From: Candidatus Latescibacterota bacterium
Lineage (GTDB): Bacteria; Latescibacterota; UBA2968; UBA8231
Assembly: GCA_022819745.1 (NCBI GenBank)
Contig: JAJEGS010000039.1
Coordinates: 1-64,000 of the forward strand
Direction: 5' to 3'
Length of the DNA stretch: 64,000 nt
Shown: positions 1-6,081 of the stretch, piece after piece
Layout of the letters: each line of letters begins with the position of its first letter
Numbering within the stretch: position 1 is the first letter of the stretch
Translations under genes and position numbers: made by a program
The notes under the pieces: generated by a model
The model's input: the letters and a program-made list of their open reading frames with translations, nothing else
Told to the model about the DNA's origin: nothing
Database searches by the model: none

Positions 1-228
1 AACGGGATGGAATCCTTCTGGGCCTTACTCAAGCGCGGATACTACGGCACATACCACCAGATGAGTCCCAAGCACTTGGGCCGCTATGTAAGAGAGTTTG
101 CTGGACGGCACAATCGACGAAAGACCGATACCATTGACCAGATGAACTTGATGGCTGCGGGTATGGTAGGTAGGAGGTTGCCTTATCAAGCTCTGGTAGA
201 GGAAAGGGCTTTAGGGGATCAATCCTGA
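1..228 (+). mobile_element. IS1595-family (ISXO2-like) transposase, 3' fragment
   Basis: The reading frame is open from the first base of the window and ends at TGA 226-228, so only the last ~75 residues are visible. The motif ESFWALLKRGYYGTYH followed by SPKHLGRYVREFAGRHNRR is the C-terminal part of the ISXO2/IS1595 DDE transposase domain, which contains the last catalytic acidic residue (E of ESFW). Whether the element is intact upstream cannot be judged. I could not identify a terminal inverted repeat in the 150 nt after the stop. The stop overlaps the 3' end of a convergent 58-aa ORF by 10 nt. Confidence 0.85.
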
Positions 229-395
229 CGCTTCTTGAGGTAGGCCCACTCGGCGGCCTTCTTCGGCGGAGTGGTCAGAAGAGCTTGGGCGACGTTCTCT
301 GGCGTGTCCGGGATGCGCTCCGGCATCACCTGACGCCGAGCCTCCATAACCTGCTTTTTCTCGGTCAGCTTTTTCTCAGCTTTACTTAGTCGCAT
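219..395 (-). CDS. Small hypothetical protein (58 aa)
   Basis: This short ORF begins at ATG 395-393 behind a good Shine-Dalgarno (AAGGAGG, about 7 nt upstream) and ends at TGA 221-219. The product starts MRLSKAEKKLTEKK, is very rich in Lys and Glu, and ends DTPENVAQALLTTPPKKAAEW plus a short basic tail. It overlaps the 3' end of the 79-aa coiled-coil ORF upstream by 14 nt, implying translational coupling, and runs 10 nt into the transposase stop on the other strand. The PENxA...PPKK..W pattern resembles small uncharacterised bacterial proteins I have seen, but I assign no function. Confidence 0.6.
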   Translation of the reverse strand: MRLSKAEKKLTEKKQVMEARRQVMPERIPDTPENVAQALLTTPPKKAAEWAYLKKRQD

Positions 396-621
396 AGATG
401 CCCTCCTTGACTAAATGAGCCATTAAGTGACTGAACTGTTCATCGTGTCGGTTCTGCCACTCTAAGACTTGGTCTACCTTTGTTTCCAGCCCATCTACCT
501 TTGTTTCCAGCCTATCTACCTTTGTTTCCAGCCTATCTAGGCGGTCAGCGATGCCCGTGATCTGCGTCGCTACCTGATCCAGCGTTACCGCTACCTGTTC
601 CAACGTTACTTGCTTAGCCAT
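382..621 (-). CDS. Small coiled-coil protein with heptad tandem repeats (79 aa)
   Basis: The product begins MAKQVTLEQVAVTLDQVA and contains three consecutive LETKVD-type heptads (about residues 31-50), so a parallel coiled coil is likely. The ATG at 621 is preferred over an upstream in-frame codon at 675. It has an AGGAG 8 nt upstream, and the promoter at 674-702 would start transcription downstream of 675. The heptads come from three 21-nt DNA repeats (473-535). The C-terminus (EWQNRHDEQFSHLMAHLVKEG) is not repeated. The first gene of a two-gene unit with the 58-aa ORF. Function unknown; resembles short 'tropomyosin-like' ORFs common in accessory DNA. Confidence 0.65.
   Translation of the reverse strand: MAKQVTLEQVAVTLDQVATQITGIADRLDRLETKVDRLETKVDGLETKVDQVLEWQNRHDEQFSHLMAHLVKEGIYATK
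473..535. repeat. Three tandem 21-nt repeats
   Basis: Three adjacent 21-nt units (473-493, 494-514, 515-535) differ by only one base. They encode LETKVD heptads of the minus-strand coiled-coil ORF, so unit number could change in frame by slippage. Confidence 0.9.
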
Positions 622-673
622 TCTTCGATCTCCTGATCCTGGGGGAAAGACCTCTTGAACAACCTGTTTTTCC

Positions 674-702
674 AAGATACGTTAGCGACTGGAGGGCGTC
701 AA
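674..702 (-). promoter_or_regulatory. Sigma70-like promoter for the coiled-coil ORF
   Basis: On the minus strand TTGACG (702-697) is separated by exactly 17 nt from TATCTT (679-674). Predicted transcription start near 667, giving a leader of about 45 nt to the ATG at 621. Confidence 0.55.
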
Positions 703-813
703 GCTGTCGGACCGTTGGCGGTCCTACAAGAACGTCGGCCTCACGTCAGTCGAGTAGAACAGGCCACACTGGGCAATATATAGGCCGCAAGAACAGAGAA
801 CAAGTCCCACCAT

Positions 814-1005
814 TTACGACGCCAACATCATAATAATCGCCGCAAGGATGATTAAGCCCACCGCAGTAAAACAGCCCATTGTCTTATTGACTTCGTCTGT
901 ACTCTGTTCAACGAATGCCTTGGCATCGGCTGCCCCCCGGACGATCCAAAGGTAAACGGCCCGAATCGCTATGATAACGAATACGAGGATCAAGGCTTCA
1001 ACCAT
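814..1005 (-). CDS. Small membrane protein (63 aa)
   Basis: The predicted protein has two hydrophobic segments, residues 3-21 (EALILVFVIIAIRAVYLWI) and 43-62 (CFTAVGLIILAAIIMMLA), joined by a short charged linker (AADAKAFVEQSTDEVNK). It therefore looks like a two-helix inner-membrane protein. It starts 4 nt after the stop of the ankyrin lipoprotein gene, and its Shine-Dalgarno (GGAGGG) lies inside that gene's last codons, so the two are probably co-translated. Downstream, a 6-bp hairpin (GGACCG/CGGTCC near 711-726) has no U tract. No family recognised. Confidence 0.65.
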   Translation of the reverse strand: MVEALILVFVIIAIRAVYLWIVRGAADAKAFVEQSTDEVNKTMGCFTAVGLIILAAIIMMLAS

Positions 1006-1009
1006 GCCG

Positions 1010-2365
1010 CTACCCTCCTAGCATCGAGACGATGTCGTCGTGGCCTTGCTCTTGCGCTAGGGTCAGGGCGGTGTCGCCGTTGTTGTTGGCGGCCGTGGTA
1101 TCGGCCTCCATCTCCAACAGGAGGGCGACGGCGTCGGCGTGCCCCTCGTGTGCCGCAAACATCAAGGCGGTCGCGTCCGTGTGGGTGCGGGCGTTGACGG
1201 GTGCGCCCTCGGCTACGAGGTCGTGCATGGTGTGGGTGTCGCCGGCGGCCGCCGCGTACATGAGGGTGGTGCGGCCGTGGTCGTCGCGCCCGTCCGCCCC
1301 ATACGACCAGACCCAGTGATCCAGCAGTAGGCGCAGCGTCTCGATATGGCCCTCACTAGCGGCTAGCGTCAAGGCGCTGGCCCCAAAGGACTTGAACGTG
1401 CTGTATTCGCCGCCTTCCCACACGACGATCCAGCGCGTGACGCGCACGTGGAGGTCGGCACCCCGCTCCAGAAGCCACCCCACCATCTCGGCCTGACCCG
1501 CGATAGCCGCGAAGTGGAGGGGGGCGTACCCCTCACCCCGCACCGCCCCCAACGGCTTGCGAGGGTTGATGTCAAACTTGCCCGATCCCGTGCCGGAGCC
1601 TTCGCCCAGCAGGAAGGCCGCCACCGCCTGGTGGCCGCCGTAGGACGCCCACAGCAGGGCGTGATAGCCGCCCCGCACGAGGTTGCCGTACGTGCTCAAG
1701 GCCGACAGCCGCACCGTCGCGTGCGGCACCAGATACCGCACCACGTCGAGGTGGCCGCCCGCCGCCGCCAGCGTGAGGGGCAGGTCGGGTCCCTCGTGGA
1801 CGTACAGCCAAGTGCCCTCGTTATACGCGGCCCCAGCGCCCCCCTCCACCAGCGCCCGCACCACGTCGAGGTGGCCGGCATAGCTGGCCCATCCGAGCGC
1901 GGTCTGCCGGTTGCACTGCCCGTCCCCTTGGGCTTCGATCACGAGGTCGGGGAACGCGATGTGGCCGGCGCAACGGCCGTTGCGCAGGTTGGGGTCGGCC
2001 CCCGCGCTCAACAGGAACACCACCACGTCGAGGTGGCCCTGTTGGGACGCCCGCAACAAGGCGGTGTCGTAGTGCTGGTCTTCATTTTGGACATTAACGT
2101 CCATGCCGACCGCCACAAACGCCTCTACGAGACGGAGGTCGCCGTCGTGCGCCGCGGCCAAGAAAGACGCCTGGGAGTAGGGGACGCCCGCCGCTTGCAG
2201 CAGGGCGCGCCCCTGATCGGGCGTGAGGGGTTCGGGAGGGGGCTCGGGAAGGGGCTCCTCGACGACAGGATCGACGACGGGCTCGGGAGCCATGGGGTTT
2301 TGGGTGCAGCCAGTTAAGAGAAGGGCATATAATGCCCAATAAGATAGGAACCAAGTGTGGCGCAT
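1010..2365 (-). CDS. Ankyrin-repeat lipoprotein (451 aa)
   Basis: The start at 2365 (MRHTWFLSYWALYALL) has GGGAGG 7 nt upstream and gives a proper lipoprotein signal with lipobox LTGC, so Cys at about residue 20 would be lipidated. A Pro/Glu-rich linker follows (EPVVDPVVEEPLPEPPPEP). From about residue 70 to the end there are around ten ankyrin repeats with typical GHLDVVxxLLxxGAD cores and several long inter-repeat insertions. Such proteins bind other proteins, probably here in the periplasm or at the outer membrane. It is coupled to the 63-aa membrane protein downstream. Partner and role are unknown. Confidence 0.85.
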   Translation of the reverse strand: MRHTWFLSYWALYALLLTGCTQNPMAPEPVVDPVVEEPLPEPPPEPLTPDQGRALLQAAGVPYSQASFLAAAHDGDLRLVEAFVAVGMDVNVQNEDQHYDTALLRASQQGHLDVVVFLLSAGADPNLRNGRCAGHIAFPDLVIEAQGDGQCNRQTALGWASYAGHLDVVRALVEGGAGAAYNEGTWLYVHEGPDLPLTLAAAGGHLDVVRYLVPHATVRLSALSTYGNLVRGGYHALLWASYGGHQAVAAFLLGEGSGTGSGKFDINPRKPLGAVRGEGYAPLHFAAIAGQAEMVGWLLERGADLHVRVTRWIVVWEGGEYSTFKSFGASALTLAASEGHIETLRLLLDHWVWSYGADGRDDHGRTTLMYAAAAGDTHTMHDLVAEGAPVNARTHTDATALMFAAHEGHADAVALLLEMEADTTAANNNGDTALTLAQEQGHDDIVSMLGG

Positions 2366-2424
2366 GACGGCCTCCCTTGAAAGTGGCAACAAAGGAGGCC
2401 CAGCGGACTTCCCGCAGGAAATGG

Positions 2425-2583
2425 CCGGGCCTTGGTACCTACGCGCAGAGGCTGCGAGAAGTCCTACCTGTTCACCTGATTTACTGATGGGGAGCTACCC
2501 CAATCAGGGGATCAAACGGTTCTTGTATTTAGTAGGAGACCCGACACAATATCGTGATTCTCCACACATAGGTACCGAGCCGG
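2425..2583 (+). ncRNA. Candidate structured RNA domain, copy 1
   Basis: A closing stem pairs 2432-2441 with 2569-2578 (10 bp, one G-U) and is extended by CCGG 2425-2428 with CCGG 2580-2583. Inside are three hairpins. One is CGCAG/CTGCG with loop AGG (2444-2456). The second is CCTGATT/AATCAGG (2475-2481/2502-2508) capped by GGGG-AGCTA-CCCC (2489-2501). The third is GGAGA/TCTCC (2535-2539/2559-2563). The wobble pair is G-U only on the plus strand, which favours a plus-strand transcript. No Rfam family recognised; function is inferred only as a structured leader or ncRNA. Confidence 0.5.
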
Positions 2584-2651
2584 AAAATACGGACCAAAAA
2601 AAGGAGCTGTCAAGAGAAAAAAGAGGAACTACCGGAGGGTGCCGGGCCATT

Positions 2652-2777
2652 GCCACTTTCGTCTGCACAGGGGTGCAACGTCTGCTTATTTGCCGAAGCG
2701 CGGGGAGCTACCCCGCGCCCTTTTGGCCGGCTATGGTATTCAGCAGATGACCCGACTACGGGTCAGACGAAAGCGGC
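2652..2777 (+). ncRNA. Candidate structured RNA domain, copy 2
   Basis: It has the same architecture as copy 1 with largely different sequence. A perfect 10-bp closing stem (2656-2665 with 2764-2773) is extended by GCC/GGC. A hairpin GCAC-AGGG-GTGC lies near 2665-2676. A GCGCGGGG-AGCTA-CCCCGCGC hairpin (2698-2718) sits on GCCGAA/TTTGGC-type pairing (2692-2697). A final hairpin is TGACCCG-ACTA-CGGGTCA (2748-2765). A linear 21-nt motif before and into the last hairpin matches copy 1 at 17 positions (2525-2545 against 2736-2756), and both copies follow a GCCGGGCC. Stems kept with changed bases suggest an RNA under selection. Confidence 0.5.
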
Positions 2778-2805
2778 GAGGATAAACTACAACGCTAGGC
2801 GGAAA

Positions 2806-2904
2806 GGGGCAACTCAAGAACTCAGATGCCGCTCTTTTCTCGTTGACTTACCCCCTTGGTTGCCCGTTCTTGGGCCACCCCACCGACCAGACCAAGGAGA
2901 AAAG
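2806..2904 (+). promoter_or_regulatory. Possible expression platform with anti-Shine-Dalgarno
   Basis: Two competing helices are visible: 2813-2821 with 2866-2874 (9 bp, one G-U, flanked by GGGG/CCCC), and 2807-2813 with 2859-2865 (7 bp). In addition CTTTTCTC at 2834-2841 is the exact complement of GAGAAAAG at 2897-2904, which overlaps the AAGGAG ribosome site of the gene at 2909. The layout is that of a translational switch, but this is inferred by eye only. Confidence 0.35.
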
Positions 2905-2908
2905 ACGA

Positions 2909-3151
2909 ATGGATAATCTCAGGTTATTAGGAGCCTATCAAATAGTGGAAGAGGAACCCGTGGCCCATATATTCCCCGCCCCCGACCTCGAAGACGGTCT
3001 TCCTAATCAAGTGCGTCTTCTGTTGAAAGTGGAGTCACTCGACGGCCCACGAACCCATCCGGGAACTTCACATATTGCCATCTCTTTTTCTGATCAGCAG
3101 TGGGCTTCAGCCTTCTTTTCCCGTCTGGCCCAAGAGGTGTTGCAGCGATAG
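2909..3151 (+). CDS. Small hypothetical protein (80 aa) behind structured leader
   Basis: ATG 2909 follows AAGGAG by 9 nt. The predicted product starts MDNLRLLGAYQIVEEEP, has a middle acidic/hydrophobic part (PDLEDGLPNQVRLLLKVES) and ends SFFSRLAQEVLQR-like; it looks soluble and globular. No family is recognised. Its last 149 nt are fully overlapped by the minus-strand ORF 3003-3215, which also has a good Shine-Dalgarno, so at least one of the two may not be translated. The position directly after the candidate riboregulator makes it the natural target gene if that element is real. Confidence 0.5.
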   Translation: MDNLRLLGAYQIVEEEPVAHIFPAPDLEDGLPNQVRLLLKVESLDGPRTHPGTSHIAISFSDQQWASAFFSRLAQEVLQR

Positions 3152-3215
3152 CCTCATCCACCTCTTTTAGATATTGTTCAACATCTATTGCATCGCGCGT
3201 GTTAGCAGTAGTCAT
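3003..3215 (-). CDS. Small hypothetical protein (70 aa), antisense to 2909 gene
   Basis: ATG 3215 is preceded by GAAAGGAG with 8-nt spacing, a strong ribosome site. The product starts MTTANTRDAIDVEQYLKEVDEA and continues with a basic segment (GPDGKRRLKPTADQKKRWQYV), then PDGFVGRRVTPLSTEDALD. It is hydrophilic with no signal peptide or membrane segment. It overlaps the plus-strand 80-aa ORF tail to tail over 149 nt. No function assigned; composition and ribosome site make it about as plausible as its antisense partner. Confidence 0.45.
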   Translation of the reverse strand: MTTANTRDAIDVEQYLKEVDEAIAATPLGPDGKRRLKPTADQKKRWQYVKFPDGFVGRRVTPLSTEDALD

Positions 3216-3337
3216 GTTCTAGCTCCTTTCGCTAGCGTACGTGTGAAATGAAGGAGCTAAAAAGAAGGGATATGGCCCACGGTGGGCACCATTGTATATA
3301 ATTCCCTTTTTTTAATATCGGTCTCCAATCATACTTC

Positions 3338-3568
3338 TTGGAACCTCATCCGGATCGGTCTATAGCATGTTACATTACTAAGGGCCTAAAAGGACATTTT
3401 ATAAAGAATCGGCTCGTCTTTGTAAATCCCTTGGAATCTTCGCATTGGGCTTATGATGAAGCCGAGTTGATGCTCGCCATCAATGTAATGGTCTATGCGT
3501 TGGCCCAAGAAGGTTCCTTGGCTCAGCGCCTGACCCAAGACTTGGTGGCTAAGCGAGACGATCAGTGA
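3338..3568 (+). CDS. Hypothetical protein (76 aa), uncertain start
   Basis: The frame has no upstream ATG after an in-frame TAA at 3299-3301, so a TTG at 3338 is the best available start, and no clear Shine-Dalgarno precedes it. The product (EPHPDRSIACYITKGLKGHF, then a helix-rich tail with MLAINVMVYALAQEGSLAQR) looks protein-like. Upstream of the TAA the same frame holds a 17-codon ORF from ATG 3248. The gene may be a 5'-decayed or nonsense-interrupted remnant. No family recognised. Confidence 0.4.
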   Translation: MEPHPDRSIACYITKGLKGHFIKNRLVFVNPLESSHWAYDEAELMLAINVMVYALAQEGSLAQRLTQDLVAKRDDQ

Positions 3569-3617
3569 AGAGATAGTAGAAAAATACCTAGCGAATTAAC
3601 CTAAAGGGTTTCCCATC

Positions 3618-4754
3618 ATGCCCGAGCAACCCATGCTCATTATAGACGGCCATCTCGACTTGGCCTTCAACGCCGTGCACCACCGCCGCGACCTCACCCA
3701 AGACGTCCGCGTCCTGCGCGAGCGCGAAGACCCCAAACCCGTAGGCCCTTCGCACCCCGACTCGCTGCGCGACAGAAAACGCCCCGAAAGCTCCTCGCGC
3801 GGCACGGCCACCGTATCCCTGCCGCAGATGCGCCAAGGCCGCGTCGGCATCGCGCTCTCGACCATCATGTGCCGAGTGCAGATGCCCACCGGCCTCCTCG
3901 ACGACGGCCTGAGAACCCAAGAAGCGGCCCACTCCGTCGGCCAATCGCATCTTTATTATTACAAAGCGCTAGAGCGCGAGGGCCAACTGCGCTTCATCCG
4001 CGACACAAACGATCTCGACGCGGCCATTGCCGCTTGGCAAAATCCCGATTCGACGACTCCGATTGGCCTAATCCTAAGCATGGAAAGCGCCGATCCCATC
4101 TTAGCCCCTGAGCAAGTAAGCTGGTGGTGGGAGCAGGGCCTGCGCTCGGTGGGATTGACACACTTTGGTGCTAATACCTGGGGTCATGGTACCGGCACCC
4201 GAGGCGGGTTATACGCCGATGCCTATCCCCTGCTCGACGCGCTCGCCGCAACGAACATCGCCCTCGACCTAACCCACGCCTCGGACTTGGTCTTCTGGCA
4301 GCTTTTGGATTACTGGTCGGGGCCGGTCCACGCCAGCCACTGCAACTGCCGCGCCCTCGTCCCCGGCCAGCGCCACCTCAGCGACGAGATGATCCAAGCC
4401 ATCGCCGAGCGCGGCGGCGTCATCGGCGCGGTCTTCGCCGAGTTCATGCTCAATCCCGAGATCAACTTCGACGACCCGACGACTTATCCGCAAACCGCTC
4501 GTCGTTCCATGTCGGCCGTCGTCGATCACATCGACCACATCTGCCAACTCGTCGGCAACTGCGACCACGTCGCCATCGGCTCCGATCTAGACGGCGGCTT
4601 CGGGCGCGAAATGGCCCCCATTGACTACGACACCATTGCCGACCTACAGCGCTTCCTCGACATCCTCGACCGGCGGGGCTACTCGACCGACGACATTGCA
4701 GCCATAGCCCACGGCAACCTCTCGCGCTTCTTCCGCCAAGCCTGGAAGCAATAG
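3618..4754 (+). CDS. Membrane dipeptidase family M19 (378 aa), copy 1
   Basis: Family M19 (renal dipeptidase) enzymes are zinc-dependent TIM-barrel hydrolases of dipeptides and related amides. The first metal ligands are H12 and D14 in IDGHLDL. The bridging Glu lies in LSMESADPI, and the remaining ligands in LDLTHASD and the HASHCNCR motif. A conserved SDLDGGFG follows near the C-terminus. Length is normal and there is no signal peptide, so the enzyme is probably cytosolic. Paralogous to the next gene, 76 nt downstream. The start has only a weak ribosome site (AAAGGG). Substrate cannot be read from sequence. Confidence 0.9.
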   Translation: MPEQPMLIIDGHLDLAFNAVHHRRDLTQDVRVLREREDPKPVGPSHPDSLRDRKRPESSSRGTATVSLPQMRQGRVGIALSTIMCRVQMPTGLLDDGLRTQEAAHSVGQSHLYYYKALEREGQLRFIRDTNDLDAAIAAWQNPDSTTPIGLILSMESADPILAPEQVSWWWEQGLRSVGLTHFGANTWGHGTGTRGGLYADAYPLLDALAATNIALDLTHASDLVFWQLLDYWSGPVHASHCNCRALVPGQRHLSDEMIQAIAERGGVIGAVFAEFMLNPEINFDDPTTYPQTARRSMSAVVDHIDHICQLVGNCDHVAIGSDLDGGFGREMAPIDYDTIADLQRFLDILDRRGYSTDDIAAIAHGNLSRFFRQAWKQ

Positions 4755-4830
4755 CCTTGAACCAACCACTCTGCGCCCATCTGCGTCCATCTGCGGATAA
4801 CTCACGCCCCACCAATAGGATTGTCATACA

Positions 4831-5919
4831 ATGACCGACGCGCGCCCGCTGATCCTCGACAGCCACCTCGATCTATCCTTCTCCGCCCTGCAAATCAACC
4901 GCGACCTAATGCAAAAGGCAGCCACTGTGCGCGTCCATGACTCCGTTCAGACTATGGAAGGCTTCGGCTCCTGCACGGTGACCTTCCCCGAACTGCGCCG
5001 AGGCAAGGTCGGCCTCTTCTGCGGCACGGTGATGTCGCGCCTAGATCCAGGCGACCGCTGGACCCGCACCGGCATGTACTGCCAAGCCCAATGCCACGGC
5101 GTCGGCCGTGGGCACTTGGCGTACTACCAAGCACTCGAACGCGCGGGTTTGCTCCGCTTCGTCAAAAGCATCGCGGATCTAGACGAAACCATCGCCGCTT
5201 GGCAAAACCCCGACCCAGCGACCCCTTTCGGCTTAATCCTCGCCATGGAAAGCGCCGATCCCATTTTAGGCCCGGACCAAGTGCCCGAATGGCGCGAACT
5301 CGGCTTGCGCTTAGTGTCGATCTCGCATTACGGCACCAGCACCTACTCGCACGGCACCGGCACTGAAGGCGGACTGCTGCCGCCGGCCAAACCCCTGCTC
5401 GACGCGCTCAAAGCGGCCGGCATCATCATCGACTTGACCCACTTGACCGACCAAGCACACTGGGAGCTCTTGGAATTGTACGACGGCCCGGTCTGCGCTT
5501 CGCACCACAATTGTCGCACCTTGGTCCCCGGCCAGCGCCAACTCACCGACGAAATGATCCGCTCCATCGCCGAGCGCGATGGGGTCATCGGCGCGGCCTT
5601 CGACGCCTGGATGCTCGATCCAAGCTGGCAGCGCAAAGTCCCCGCCTTTGAACAACTGACTAGCGCCACGTTGGAAACCGTCGCCGACCACATCGACCAC
5701 ATCTGTCAGCTTTTGGGCACCTCGCGTCACTGTGGCATTGGCACCGATCTCGACGGCGGCTTCGGCACCGAGCAAGCCCCGCGCGACCTCAACACCATCG
5801 CCGATCTGCAAAAACTCCAGCCCATCCTCGCGCGCCGTGGCTACTCGCCAGCAGACATCGCAGGCATCTTCTCCGGCAACTGGGTCCGGTTCTTCAAGGA
5901 CGTGTGGAGCCGCTCTTAA
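4831..5919 (+). CDS. Membrane dipeptidase family M19 (362 aa), copy 2
   Basis: It shares the architecture of the preceding gene: DSHLDL with H12/D14, LAMESADPI, IDLTHLTD, CASHHNCR and TDLDGGFG motifs, so the binuclear zinc site is intact. Much of the barrel aligns without gaps (for example LVPGQR.L.DEMI..IAER.GVIGA), so the pair arose by tandem duplication. The loops after the first strand differ most (NRDLMQKAATVRVHD here), suggesting different substrates. The intergenic 76 nt carry a short imperfect repeat of ATCTGCG and no obvious promoter, so the two are probably co-transcribed. Cytosolic. Confidence 0.9.
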   Translation: MTDARPLILDSHLDLSFSALQINRDLMQKAATVRVHDSVQTMEGFGSCTVTFPELRRGKVGLFCGTVMSRLDPGDRWTRTGMYCQAQCHGVGRGHLAYYQALERAGLLRFVKSIADLDETIAAWQNPDPATPFGLILAMESADPILGPDQVPEWRELGLRLVSISHYGTSTYSHGTGTEGGLLPPAKPLLDALKAAGIIIDLTHLTDQAHWELLELYDGPVCASHHNCRTLVPGQRQLTDEMIRSIAERDGVIGAAFDAWMLDPSWQRKVPAFEQLTSATLETVADHIDHICQLLGTSRHCGIGTDLDGGFGTEQAPRDLNTIADLQKLQPILARRGYSPADIAGIFSGNWVRFFKDVWSRS

Positions 5920-5994
5920 TCTGCAATAGCCTCTAAATCTGACTCTACGTTCTATCCTTTTTCGTTACAAATTGTTCAAATTTTTCTCTCCTTC

Positions 5995-6023
5995 TTGTCA
6001 TTAACGCCATTTTTGCCTATACT
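5995..6023 (+). promoter_or_regulatory. Promoter of ilvBN
   Basis: TTGTCA (5995-6000), a 17-nt spacer and TATACT (6018-6023) form a strong sigma70-like promoter in an AT-rich gap. It predicts a leader of about 52 nt to ilvB, with no obvious attenuator peptide or terminator hairpin. Confidence 0.65.
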
Positions 6024-6081
6024 TTGCTCAAGTTAATTACATAATAACTCTCAAACTGTTCATTCATAGGGAGAAATCGAC

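Larger units (their letters stand above)
2366..2908 (+). other. 543-nt gene-free region with structured leader
   Basis: No convincing coding sequence lies between the ankyrin gene (minus) and the small ORF at 2909. The stretch is dominated by nested inverted repeats: two related multi-hairpin domains (2425-2583 and 2652-2777), a third stem-loop (2806-2881) and an anti-Shine-Dalgarno complement just before 2909. They are listed separately. Confidence 0.7.

Noticed and set aside
711..726. GGACCG-TTGG-CGGTCC hairpin as a terminator
   Set aside because: The stem is good, but no U tract follows on either strand; left as an unassigned hairpin.
1448..2317. 289-aa plus-strand ORF opposite the ankyrin gene
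   Set aside because: Antisense shadow of repetitive GC-rich ankyrin codons; Arg/His/Gly-rich composition without domain signals.
2355..2750. 131-aa plus-strand ORF and the overlapping 2650-2916 ORF
   Set aside because: They run through nested inverted repeats, lack ribosome sites, have unprotein-like composition, and the first starts inside the ankyrin gene.
4765..4805. Imperfect ATCTGCG repeat between the M19 genes, considered as a CRISPR or attachment site
   Set aside because: Only three short imperfect units with no spacers; it resembles common low-copy intergenic repeats.
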